Under the pieces are notes generated by a model, which saw only the letters and a list, made by a program, of their open reading frames with translations, had not been told where the DNA came from and did not search any database. A DNA stretch of 64,000 nucleotides from Plut-88900 sp963668115 (GTDB lineage: Bacteria > Chloroflexota > Dehalococcoidia > Plut-88900), in contig OY764147.1 in assembly GCA_963668115.1 (NCBI GenBank), positions 1,674,001-1,738,000 on the forward strand, written 5' to 3'. Positions 1 through 8,362 of the stretch are shown piece by piece; position 1 is the stretch's first letter; the number at the start of each line of letters is the position of its first letter. Both the position numbers and the translations under genes were made by a program.

Positions 1-795
1 CGATATCACGGGTGGACTTACAGCCTAGAGGGCGACCTCGTAGCAACGCCTAACCTGGCAACTCCGCCATCACTGAACGGCGACCCGCTGGGCCTCTATC
101 CCGTGGCAATTCATATCTGGCAGGGGTTCATATTCCTGAACCTTTCGGAGAAGCCTAAGCCGTTTGCGCCTGAACTGGGTGTACTAGCTGACAAGCTGCC
201 CAAATACAACCTGGCCAGTCTGAGAATCGGGCATCGCAACGTGTATGAGATCAAAGCAAACTGGAAGCTGGTGTTGGAGAACAATGTTGAGTGCTACCAC
301 TGCCCGGGCGTCCACCCGGAGCTCTGCGAGATACATCCGACGTTCAGGAACGGCGTGATAGGGTAGGAAGCGAAAGACGGGGCGCCGCTAGTAGAAGGAG
401 CGACGACGTATTCGGACACGGGTTTCGGGGCCCGGCCCATGATCAGCACTCTTTCGGAAGAGGACGCGGCCAAGTTCAGGAGCCTGACCATCTATCCAAA
501 TCTATTCTTCGGATTGCTCCCTGACCAAGTCTTCGTTTTTTATAAGTGGCCGGTTTCTCCGACCACATCTCGGCTGACCGTGGATTGGTTGTTCGAGAAG
601 TCAGTGATTGAGGCGCCGGGATTTGATCCCAGCGACACAGTCGGATTCCTGGACCGGGTGCTGAAACAGGACTATGACATCTGCGAAGAAGTGCAGTCGG
701 CGATCAGGTCTCGGGCGCACCGGGCGGGGGTGTACTCGGTGCAGGAGCACCTGCCATACAAGTTCAACCAGTGGGTGCTGGAGAAGCTGGGGTAG
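1..795 (+). pseudogene. Rieske ring-hydroxylating oxygenase alpha subunit, 5' truncated, in-frame TAG
   Basis: One reading frame runs from the window edge to the TAG at 793-795, but a TAG at 364-366 interrupts it. The first visible residues, RYHGWTYSLEG, are the second half of a Rieske [2Fe-2S] motif, so the protein starts outside the window. NWKLVLENNVECYHC followed by PGVHPEL carries the mononuclear-iron ligands of the ring-hydroxylating oxygenase alpha family; this spelling is common in betaine/carnitine-type members. After the stop the same frame continues with no shift through typical C-terminal sequence ending QWVLEKLG. Family members hydroxylate or demethylate small aromatic or quaternary-amine substrates using electrons from a reductase. 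The single nonsense codon suggests a recent pseudogene or a sequencing error. A new start at ATG 439 would lack every metal ligand. The substrate cannot be deduced. Confidence 0.75.
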
Positions 796-796
796 G

Positions 797-1861
797 CTAA
801 GCGCCGTTTACGCCGTACATGGCCAGGGAGTTGTCACGGAGGATCTTGCGCTTGACGTCTTCGGATAGGTCTTCCCGGGTCCAGAAGTGCTCAACGTTTT
901 CGGGGTATTCGTTGTCCCAGTGGGGCCAGTCGGAGGCGTAGAAGAGGGTGTCCTCGCCGAGGATATCGACGACCTGGGGGACTAGGGTCTCGCTGGGTTC
1001 GGCATGGTACCAGACCCTGTCGCTCTTGAGGTACTCGCTGGGTTTGCGTTTGCAGTCGGGGGTCTCCAGCCAGCCGCGTTTTTCCCATTCCTCATCCATC
1101 CTGTCGAGGAAGAAAGGGACCCAGGTGCAGCCCGTCTCCAGGTAGCCGACCTTTAGAGTCGGGAACCTTTCGAAGACGCCGCCGTAGACCATGTGGACGG
1201 TCTGCAGCATGTTGGAGATGGGGAAGGCGGTGGTGTGGCGCTGGATGAACTTAGTGTATTGCATGTACTCAGAGGTGCCGCCGTGGACGGCGAGGAGACA
1301 TCCCAGGGCCTGGGCCTCTTCGTAGAAGGGGTCGAAGCGGCGCTCGCCGTAGCCTCCGAAACCTACTGCAGGGAGCATCACGCCGGAGAAACCCGACTCA
1401 GTGATGGTGCGGCGCATCTCCTTAGTGCCAGCCTCGACGTCAGTGAGGGGGACGAGGGAGACGGCCTTAAGCTTGGGGCTGACGCTGAGCCATTCGTCGG
1501 CCACCCAGCAGTTGTAGGCGTGGGTCAGGGCCTTGAGGTAGTCGGGGTCCCAGATTGTGCCGTAGGTGAGAAGGACGGTAGGGAATAGGAAGGTCATCTC
1601 CATGCCGCCCCAATCAAGGGCCCCAAGCCAGTCGTTGGGGAAGGGGTATCCGGCGGGGCCGAGGCCGCCCATCCTGCCCCCGAGGGTGGAGTCGGAGAAT
1701 GCACGGTTGGTGATGGCGCTGCCGTGGCCTACGCGGCCCTGGGCGTCGGGGAGGTTGTCCATGAGGAAGCCGTTGTAGGGCTCCGGCATATAGTCCCGGA
1801 TCCGAGCCTGGTCTTCGATGATGTGGCCGTCCGCGTCTATGACGCCGAAGGGAAGCTGCAT
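797..1861 (-). CDS. Amidohydrolase family 2 (TIM-barrel metal-dependent hydrolase)
   Basis: A 354-residue protein. It opens with GVIDADGHIIED, the N-terminal metal-binding strand of the amidohydrolase_2 family. LLAVHGG in the middle and FYASDWPHWDNEYP near the C-terminus give the expected further His and Asp ligands. These enzymes hydrolyse or decarboxylate aromatic and alicyclic acids in the cytoplasm. The frame is open further upstream, to 1960, but the ATG at 1861 is preceded by GGAAGGTGG at good spacing and begins exactly where homology should begin, so I choose it. The stop lies 1 bp from the end of the Rieske frame, so the two genes are convergent. SAR202-like bacteria often carry many such hydrolases beside oxygenases; a role in breaking down recalcitrant organic matter is inferred. 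The substrate is unknown. Confidence 0.85.
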   Translation of the reverse strand: MQLPFGVIDADGHIIEDQARIRDYMPEPYNGFLMDNLPDAQGRVGHGSAITNRAFSDSTLGGRMGGLGPAGYPFPNDWLGALDWGGMEMTFLFPTVLLTYGTIWDPDYLKALTHAYNCWVADEWLSVSPKLKAVSLVPLTDVEAGTKEMRRTITESGFSGVMLPAVGFGGYGERRFDPFYEEAQALGCLLAVHGGTSEYMQYTKFIQRHTTAFPISNMLQTVHMVYGGVFERFPTLKVGYLETGCTWVPFFLDRMDEEWEKRGWLETPDCKRKPSEYLKSDRVWYHAEPSETLVPQVVDILGEDTLFYASDWPHWDNEYPENVEHFWTREDLSEDVKRKILRDNSLAMYGVNGA

Positions 1862-2238
1862 AGCTGTTTGTCCACCTTCCGTGGGAGGTTTAGTTAATGA
1901 GGTGAGTCTAGTCGTGATGGTGGGGATATGCAATTGGGGCGGGGAGGTGGAGTTTGACAAGAAGGCGGGTTGTGGATACTGTTTCGGCGGTGATCCGGTC
2001 TGCTTGCGCTTCTCATTAAATACGAATCAGGCTGTTTTGCATACCGACAAGCGGCAATCAACGGCATCTGCAACAGGCTTAGCGGCTGTGGAAGCTGTGG
2101 ACAAGCCGTGGGGTTGGTATGTCCTCGGGGGTGGGGCGGAGGAACAGCGAATCCCATTGAACGACACCGCACCTCCTCTTCCCTACGAAACGGCCCCTTA
2201 GGGTTCGTTACAAAGCTAGTATGTATGGATACCAGTAG
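1862..2238. other. Divergent intergenic region
   Basis: This 377-bp gap separates the minus-strand amidohydrolase from the plus-strand lipoprotein. It should contain promoters for both. The only good match I see is the plus-strand site at 1954-1982. No conserved ORF, tRNA or clear terminator is visible. Confidence 0.5.
1954..1982 (+). promoter_or_regulatory. Candidate sigma-70 promoter
   Basis: TTGACA at 1954-1959, a 17-bp spacer, then TACTGT at 1977-1982. It points toward the lipoprotein-MFS pair but lies about 250 bp upstream, which would leave a long leader. Seen directly in sequence; function is inferred. Confidence 0.4.
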
Positions 2239-3009
2239 ATGAAGTTGACCGAGGCGATACGTTCAAGGGTGACGGTTGGGATTTTGCTTGCGGGTCTGCT
2301 GATATTGGCGGCAGCGTGCGGGTCGGGGGCCGAGCCCAAGATGGAGGCAACACCTGAGCCAACGGTTACTCCTGAACCCGAGATTGCCTTGGACGAGCTG
2401 GTCGCCAACGCTAGAGAGAAACTGGCGGCCATTTCGACGACAAAGTTCGAGATGGTGGATGAGAAGAAGTCGGGGGCGAAGTTCTTCGGGATGACCTTGA
2501 AGAGCTTGGAAGGGGAAGTGAAGTCTCCCGACGGATTCAAGATGTTCGTGGACGTGGAGAACCCGAGTTTCGGATTCGTGGTTATCGAAATGACGGCGCT
2601 GGGCGAGGATGCGTTCATCAAGTTCTCGGCAGACGCGCCGTGGCTGCCCTTGCCCCTGGAGGAAGTGCCCTTCAATTTCGCAGGGATTGGAACGGTCCTG
2701 AGCCAAGTGCTGCCTGCGATGGATAAAGCGGAGATCACGGGGCGGGAGTCGATAGAAGGCGTGGAGAGCATCCGGGTACAGGGCGACGCAGTCTCCGAGG
2801 ACCTGGCGGACCTGATAACGTCGGTGGACCCGGGTCATCCGCTCAGGCTTGGTTTCTGGTTCAGCGAGGCTGACCACTCCATTACGCAGTTCCAGATCCT
2901 GGGCAAAATCTTCAATGACGATGGCCCGGAAACGAGCCGCCTGATCAAGATCAGCAACATCAACGTACCTGTAGAAATCCAGGTCCCGGATATAGCTTCA
3001 CAGCCGTGA
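2239..3009 (+). CDS. LppX/LprAFG-like lipoprotein
   Basis: A 256-residue secreted lipoprotein. The N-terminus has a basic stretch, a hydrophobic segment and the lipobox LAAAC, with Cys27 as the lipidated residue. A Pro/Thr/Glu-rich linker (about residues 33-48) follows, then a roughly 200-residue domain with the alternating pattern of the LppX_LprAFG fold (residues 50-250), including the GKSLEGEV-like and EGVESIRVQGDA strands. In mycobacteria such proteins hold an acylated lipid in a hydrophobic cavity and pass it across the periplasm. The stop overlaps the start of the next gene, an MFS transporter, by 4 bp (GTGA). This reproduces the lprG-Rv1410c (P55) gene order. Lipid transfer is therefore a reasonable inference; the cargo is unknown. 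The family call rests on pattern recognition of a divergent sequence. Confidence 0.72.
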   Translation: MKLTEAIRSRVTVGILLAGLLILAAACGSGAEPKMEATPEPTVTPEPEIALDELVANAREKLAAISTTKFEMVDEKKSGAKFFGMTLKSLEGEVKSPDGFKMFVDVENPSFGFVVIEMTALGEDAFIKFSADAPWLPLPLEEVPFNFAGIGTVLSQVLPAMDKAEITGRESIEGVESIRVQGDAVSEDLADLITSVDPGHPLRLGFWFSEADHSITQFQILGKIFNDDGPETSRLIKISNINVPVEIQVPDIASQP

Positions 3010-4469
3010 GGTCAGCCAGGTCGGGGCTGATGTCCCTGGGTTCGTCGCAGTCGGTGGTTCTGGGCATTCTGTGTCTGGGGGTTTTCTCCACCGCCCTGGA
3101 CCAGACCGTGGTGGTGGCCGCGTTGCCCAGCGTGATGGTGGACCTGGAAATTCCTCTCACGGACCTGGACAGGGCCTCCTGGATAGTAACGGCATACCTC
3201 GTGAGCTACACGGTGGCGATGCCGCTGGCAGGCCGACTTTCGGACGTGCATGGCCGGGTGAGGATGTTCCAGGCGGCGCTTGTACTATTCTCGATAGGGT
3301 CGGCGCTGGTGGCGGTGGCGCCCAACTTTCCGTGGGTGGTGACGGCGAGGGTGCTGCAGGCGGCGGGGGGAGGGGCCACGGTGCCGATAGGGCTGGCGAT
3401 GGCCGTGGGAACCGTCGAGCCGCATAAGAGGGGAGTGGCCTTAGGGCTGGTTGCGGCGTCGGCGGAGGCGGGGTCGGTGCTGGGGCCGTTGTATGGCGGC
3501 GGGATTATCGAATGGCTCGGGTGGCGGTGGATATTCTGGCTGGACATCCCCCAGAGCTTCTTCCTGATAGCGCTGCTGGCAATCCTGGCAAACAAGGCGA
3601 ATCCCTTGGCGAAGATGGATTACTTCGGGGCGCTGGTGCTGGGAGGCGCACTGACCGTTCTGAGCCTGGCGCTTTCGCAAAGAAGCATCTTTTCAGGGGA
3701 GTCGATAGTCCCGTATTTCATGATCGCCGGAGGAGTCCTGCTAATCGGGGCGCTTATATTGATGGAGAAGCGTGCCTCACAACCCCTGCTGGCGTCATTC
3801 CTATACAGTTCCAGGGCATTTCTCTCGGCCAATGCGACGCAGTTCCTAATCGGGGTGGCGTTGATCATCTCCTTAGTTGCGGTGCCACTAATGGCCGCGA
3901 CGGTGATGGAGAAGCCTGCTTGGGAGAGCGCCTTGCACCTGTTCCGACTCACGGCTGCGATACCTGTCGGGGCGATAGTGGGGGGATATATCTTGCGCTG
4001 GACGGGAGTGCGGCCGGTGTGCATAACCGGCTTGGCGTTCATAGGAATCGGGCTGCTGTTCATGAGCGGTTGGGAGACGCAGGTGGAGCAGTTGAGGCTC
4101 ACCGGCCCACTGGTAATCGCGGGGCTGGGGTTCGGGCTGGTAATACCGCCGATCACGGTGAGCGCGCTGAGCGCTGCGCCCGGAGACTACTGGGGGGCGG
4201 CGGCCTCGCTGGTGACGGCGTCCCGGATGGTCGGGATGGCGTTGGGCCTAGCGGCCCTTTCGGCGTGGGGGATAGAGCGATTCTACAGCCTGACCGCGGA
4301 CGTCACGCTGGGAGATACCTTCGAGGAGACGGAAGCTCCCCTGATCGAGGCCGGTGTGACCGTTTTCCAGAACCTGTTCATGATCGCGGGATTCCTTGCG
4401 CTGTTCTCCATATTGCCTGCCCTGCTGATGCGGGTGGAAGACACAGAGGAAGCCTACGGCTTCGCCTGA
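3006..4469 (+). CDS. MFS transporter, DHA2 (14-TM) type
   Basis: A 487-residue inner-membrane protein with about 14 predicted hydrophobic helices. TALDQTVVVAALPSVM in TM1 matches the DHA2 signature, and GRLSDVHGRVRMF is the MFS loop 2-3 motif. The preferred start is GTG at 3006, which overlaps the lipoprotein stop; an internal ATG at 3030 is an alternative. DHA2 members export drugs, and the Rv1410c/P55 branch exports lipids such as triacylglycerol together with LprG. Translational coupling to an LppX/LprAFG lipoprotein points to that lipid-export branch rather than drug efflux alone. This is inference from gene order; substrate residues cannot be judged here. Confidence 0.85.
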   Translation: MRSARSGLMSLGSSQSVVLGILCLGVFSTALDQTVVVAALPSVMVDLEIPLTDLDRASWIVTAYLVSYTVAMPLAGRLSDVHGRVRMFQAALVLFSIGSALVAVAPNFPWVVTARVLQAAGGGATVPIGLAMAVGTVEPHKRGVALGLVAASAEAGSVLGPLYGGGIIEWLGWRWIFWLDIPQSFFLIALLAILANKANPLAKMDYFGALVLGGALTVLSLALSQRSIFSGESIVPYFMIAGGVLLIGALILMEKRASQPLLASFLYSSRAFLSANATQFLIGVALIISLVAVPLMAATVMEKPAWESALHLFRLTAAIPVGAIVGGYILRWTGVRPVCITGLAFIGIGLLFMSGWETQVEQLRLTGPLVIAGLGFGLVIPPITVSALSAAPGDYWGAAASLVTASRMVGMALGLAALSAWGIERFYSLTADVTLGDTFEETEAPLIEAGVTVFQNLFMIAGFLALFSILPALLMRVEDTEEAYGFA

Positions 4470-4637
4470 CGCTTACTGCTGAGAGGGTGTCGGGGGTGGG
4501 AGGGATACGCCAAACCAAGCGCGACATTGCCTATACAAAATGAGACGTGATAGAGTTCTCGCACTTTAGGCGGGACTTGTGAAGCAGGTCAGGGCCTTGG
4601 GCAATTCTGCAATGGTCAACAGAAGCATCCAGAAGAG

Positions 4638-5741
4638 GTGGAGGCGTTGACGACAAGCCAGCGTAGGAATTCTGCGAATGACACACTGCCCTCTCCTTTT
4701 CCCGAGGGCTGGTATTTCATCGCGAGCCGGAAGGCCATAGAGAAGGCCGGGCTCATGCAGAAGACCTGGATGGGCGAGGACATAGTGGCCTGGTGCGACG
4801 AGAAAGGGCAAGTATGCGTGGCAGAGGCGTATTGCCCCCACCTGGGATCCTACCTCGGCAGCGACGCAGGAGGATGTGTTCGGGGGGGTAGGTTGGTGTG
4901 TCCATTCCACGGTTTCGAATATGACTCGAGCGGACAATGCGTCGCTACGCCGTATGCGGAGCCTCCCAAGACCGCTAGACTGCGGGTGTTCGAGACCCAT
5001 GAAATCGGGGGGTTGATATTTGCGTGGTGGGGAGTCGGGGGGAGGGGGCCGCAGTGGAGCTTGCCAGCCGATGATCTGGAACAGACCGGCTGGAGCGGGA
5101 CGAAGGTGCAGACCATCCGACTGCCGGGGCATCCCCAGGATACGACGGAAAACTCCGTGGACCTCGCCCATTTACGCTACGTGCACGGCTACGGGAACGT
5201 GAAGCGGGTCGGGAAGATACTGGTGGAGGGACATTACCTGGAGAGCCGGTTCGACTTCAGGAGCACCCGAAAGATTGCGAAAATCGGGAGGTTCACCCTG
5301 GACGTATCGGCAAATACTCAGATATTTGGTCTCGGGTATTCGTACGTGCAGATCCGAGAAAAGTCTATAGGTGTGGATATGCGCCTGTGGATCCTGGCGA
5401 CGCCCGTGGATGAAAAATCAATCGACCTTTCGCTCGTGTCACAGGCAAAAGAGATAAGGAAGCCGAAGCGGTGGTTTGCAGGACTAGGATTCTTGCCGGT
5501 GAGATTTCGGGCCCCGGTCTTCAATAAGTTCGTTTCGCGTTTCCAACTAGGAGACGTGATGCAGGATGTGGCGATCTGGAGCCGGAAACGTTACCGGTCA
5601 CGTCCGCGCCTGTGCCGCTCGGACGGTGAGATAATGCCGTTCAGGTACTATTGCGCCCAGTTCTATCCCGATCCTTCGGACGCAAACGGTTCGACAGCAA
5701 GTAAGAGCGAGGGAGCTGCAAGGGTACGTTCCAGGGTTTAG
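4638..5741 (+). CDS. Rieske oxygenase, DAF-36/Neverland/KshA-like
   Basis: A 367-residue protein with an N-terminal Rieske domain: C66-P-H68 and C88-P-F-H91 bind the [2Fe-2S] cluster. The catalytic domain carries E171-x3-D175-x2-H178-x4-H183 (ENSVDLAHLRYVH). This is the iron-site spacing of the cholesterol 7-desaturase (DAF-36/Neverland) and 3-ketosteroid 9-alpha-hydroxylase (KshA) group. Such enzymes oxidise a polycyclic substrate using electrons from a separate ferredoxin reductase, which is not encoded nearby. The start is GTG at 4638, after AGAAGAG. Within 7 kb lie an RND exporter, a sterol methyltransferase homologue and a P450, so a sterol-like substrate is likely, though inferred. Bacterial C-4 demethylase SdmA is another Rieske enzyme acting on sterols and is a possible functional analogue. 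Confidence 0.82.
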   Translation: MEALTTSQRRNSANDTLPSPFPEGWYFIASRKAIEKAGLMQKTWMGEDIVAWCDEKGQVCVAEAYCPHLGSYLGSDAGGCVRGGRLVCPFHGFEYDSSGQCVATPYAEPPKTARLRVFETHEIGGLIFAWWGVGGRGPQWSLPADDLEQTGWSGTKVQTIRLPGHPQDTTENSVDLAHLRYVHGYGNVKRVGKILVEGHYLESRFDFRSTRKIAKIGRFTLDVSANTQIFGLGYSYVQIREKSIGVDMRLWILATPVDEKSIDLSLVSQAKEIRKPKRWFAGLGFLPVRFRAPVFNKFVSRFQLGDVMQDVAIWSRKRYRSRPRLCRSDGEIMPFRYYCAQFYPDPSDANGSTASKSEGAARVRSRV

Positions 5742-5872
5742 GAATTGCGTTGGATTTCATCCCGGAAGGACCAAAACGAGAGGGTTGGGCCGTTGGGGGC
5801 GAGCATATAGAAGCGTAGTCGAAAGGCAAGCGTTTCGGTGTACGGGAACGGCCTTAGACAGAAGGGCAAAAG

Positions 5873-8350
5873 ATGAGCAAGTTTCTCGGTTGGCTTAGCT
5901 GGGTTATCACAGCCCGCCCATACGTTACGATCCTGGTCCTCCTTGTCATTACCGTTCTGCTGGCATTAGGTGCGGACAGGCGGGCGGAACCTCCCGAGAC
6001 CGAAGCGACCCTGCCCAAGGGAAGCGCGATAACCGCGGCGATGAACGAGATTGACGAGCTGTTCGGGGAGTCCGGGGAGACGAGCGTTGTGACGCTGCTC
6101 TTCCGCGGCGACGCTCTGACTCCCGACGGGTTGTCCCAGATGGACGCCCTGATCAACGAGGTTGTCGGGGACCCGGCGGTGTCGGGGCTGCTGGCGCCCA
6201 CCGACCCAGTCATCGCGCCGACAGACCTGGTCAGGGTACTGCTGCAAGTTGAGAGTTTCGAGTCGGTTACGGAGGCGGGAATCGAGTCCGCCACCGGCCC
6301 CCCGGAAATCAAGGCGGCTCTGGACGCACTGACGGGCACGGACACCGACGGCACGCCGGTCACGATTGCGAACATCCGGCTTCGGGACACGGGGGACGAG
6401 AGAATCGAGGAGGCGGAGCGGAGGATTCACGAGCTTGCGGTGGGGGATAAGGAGCCTCTGGAGATAACCAGCCTTTCGCCCGTGATAATTGAAGACGAGT
6501 ACAAGGAGGCCACCGAAACGGGGATGCTGCCTCTGATAGGCATTGCGTTTCTGTTGATAGCGGGATTGCTCCTACTGTTCATGCGCACCATCACGGACCT
6601 GCTGCTTACGCTGGCAGGGCTCCTGATGGCGCTGATCTGGATAGTCGGGGCGGAGGGGTGGCTCGGGCCGAACGCCCTGGGGCTCACGGGCCCTCCGAAC
6701 TCACTGACGACGATGGTGCCAATCATCGTGATAAGCCTTACCGTGGACTACGCGATCCAGATGATTTCGCACTACAGGGAGCAGCGGAATGCGGACCTGG
6801 CGGTGACGCCCGCGATTCGCACGGGGCTGCGAAACGTGATACTGCCGCTGGTGCTGGCTGCGGTAACGACGATAGCGAGCCTGCTGGTGAGCCTGTTCTC
6901 AACTGTTGAGATAGTGGGAGACTTCGGGATCATTGGGGGGCTGGGGGTGGGGCTCAGCCTGATAGTGATGCTTACGCTGGTACCGGCGGGCAGGACGATC
7001 ATCGACCGGAGGCGAGAGGCCCGAGGAAAGCTGAAACGGCCGCGGCCAATAGCCCAGGCCCTGCCCGGTGTGGAGAAGATAGCGGAGGTCCTGGGGAGAA
7101 ACGTAACCCGAAGACCGGCGTCCTTCCTGTTGGTGGTGCTGGCGATTACCGTGGGGCTCGGGTTTGCGGCCACGGACATCGAGTCGGAGTTCAGCATACG
7201 GGACATCCTGCCCAGGGGCGGGGAGCTTAGAACCGACATGGATACGCTGGAGGCATCCGTCGGGGGATCTACGGAGATGGTCAGCGTAATCGTGAAGGCC
7301 GAGGCTACGGAGACGCGCACCCTGTTGAACATGCGTGACCTCGAGCGCGCATTCGAGGATGAGGGGCGTCGACCCCAAGCCGCTGCGGGACCGATAGTGT
7401 CCTCATACGAATTGCTGATAAGGGACTGGACGCACGACAGCGGGGCCCCGGGCGACAAGTTTGATGAAACGATGGCGTCTCTATACCGGGATGCAGATGC
7501 CGGGCTTGAGTTGAATCCAGTAAAGATGCAAGAGTTGATTGACAGGATGGAGGAGTTGGACCCGGCGACGGCACACGTGCTGGTGGACAATCCCGACGGA
7601 ATAGACACATTGCTGTTCCAGTTCCCTGCTTTCAATGACAATCCAGCGGCTAACAAGGTCCTCCAAGAGGAGATAGAGGAGCTTTGGGCGGGCGATGACG
7701 AGGCTATCACCGCAACGTCCTTGAGCCTGGTCTCCGTGACGGTCACGGACGCGATCACGAACCGGCAGACGGAGGCGATAACCACCACTGTGGGGGTAGC
7801 GCTGGCGGTCCTGGGCATCTTCTTCTGGGTGACGCTGCGCCAGCCGATACTGGCAGTGTTCGCGGTGGGGCCGATAGTGCTGGTGCTGATCTGGGTGTTG
7901 GGCACCATGGCGCTGCTGGACATCCCATACTCGCTGGTAACATCGATCATCACGGCGTTGTCAATCGGGATTGGGGTGGACTACACGATCCACATCATTC
8001 ACCGGTACCGAGAGGAGTTCACGCGCCTGAGAAGCCCGGAAAAGGCGGCGATCAGGACGCTGGCTACTACGGGATCGGCGCTGCTGGGGTCTGCGCTGAC
8101 CACGGGGCTGGGGCTGGGTGTGCTGGTATTCTCGCCGCTGGATGCGTCCCGGGACTTCGGGATTACGGCGGCGATTACGATCGTCTACTCGCTGATAGTG
8201 TCGATCCTGGTTGTCCCGACGGCGATGACGGTGTGGGGCGCGTACCAGAACATGCGGCTGCGCTCCATGGTGGAGCGGATGTGGACCGACCTGGACGTGG
8301 CGATAGAGGACATTCACCACCGCCACGAACAGGAGCGGAAATCACAATAG
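5873..8350 (+). CDS. RND superfamily exporter (MMPL domains)
   Basis: An 825-residue inner-membrane protein built as two repeats. Each has one helix, a large extracytoplasmic loop (about residues 35-220 and 430-610) and a bundle of about five helices. The bundles carry LTVDYAIQMISHYREQ and IGVDYTIHIIHRYREE, the Asp-Tyr pairs expected in TM4 and TM10 of MMPL/HpnN-type transporters that couple to protons. Length and layout fit the lipid-exporting RND families (MmpL, HpnN for hopanoids, BstA for sterols) better than drug efflux pumps of about 1040 residues. A sterol methyltransferase homologue follows after 12 bp, so the two are almost certainly cotranscribed. Export or intermembrane movement of a polycyclic lipid is the best inference. 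No periplasmic adaptor or outer-membrane partner is present. Confidence 0.85.
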   Translation: MSKFLGWLSWVITARPYVTILVLLVITVLLALGADRRAEPPETEATLPKGSAITAAMNEIDELFGESGETSVVTLLFRGDALTPDGLSQMDALINEVVGDPAVSGLLAPTDPVIAPTDLVRVLLQVESFESVTEAGIESATGPPEIKAALDALTGTDTDGTPVTIANIRLRDTGDERIEEAERRIHELAVGDKEPLEITSLSPVIIEDEYKEATETGMLPLIGIAFLLIAGLLLLFMRTITDLLLTLAGLLMALIWIVGAEGWLGPNALGLTGPPNSLTTMVPIIVISLTVDYAIQMISHYREQRNADLAVTPAIRTGLRNVILPLVLAAVTTIASLLVSLFSTVEIVGDFGIIGGLGVGLSLIVMLTLVPAGRTIIDRRREARGKLKRPRPIAQALPGVEKIAEVLGRNVTRRPASFLLVVLAITVGLGFAATDIESEFSIRDILPRGGELRTDMDTLEASVGGSTEMVSVIVKAEATETRTLLNMRDLERAFEDEGRRPQAAAGPIVSSYELLIRDWTHDSGAPGDKFDETMASLYRDADAGLELNPVKMQELIDRMEELDPATAHVLVDNPDGIDTLLFQFPAFNDNPAANKVLQEEIEELWAGDDEAITATSLSLVSVTVTDAITNRQTEAITTTVGVALAVLGIFFWVTLRQPILAVFAVGPIVLVLIWVLGTMALLDIPYSLVTSIITALSIGIGVDYTIHIIHRYREEFTRLRSPEKAAIRTLATTGSALLGSALTTGLGLGVLVFSPLDASRDFGITAAITIVYSLIVSILVVPTAMTVWGAYQNMRLRSMVERMWTDLDVAIEDIHHRHEQERKSQ

Positions 8351-8362
8351 GAAAGCAGGCTA

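Noticed and set aside
364..366. TAG as pyrrolysine or recoded codon
   Set aside because: A Rieske oxygenase is not a known Pyl protein, other genes here use TAG as stop (nuoB, nuoI, nuoL, rpoC), and no pyl genes are seen.
3512..4543. 343-codon plus-strand frame inside the MFS gene
   Set aside because: Gly/Arg/Asp-rich translation typical of a shifted frame in GC-rich DNA; the MFS frame has clear membrane helices and motifs.
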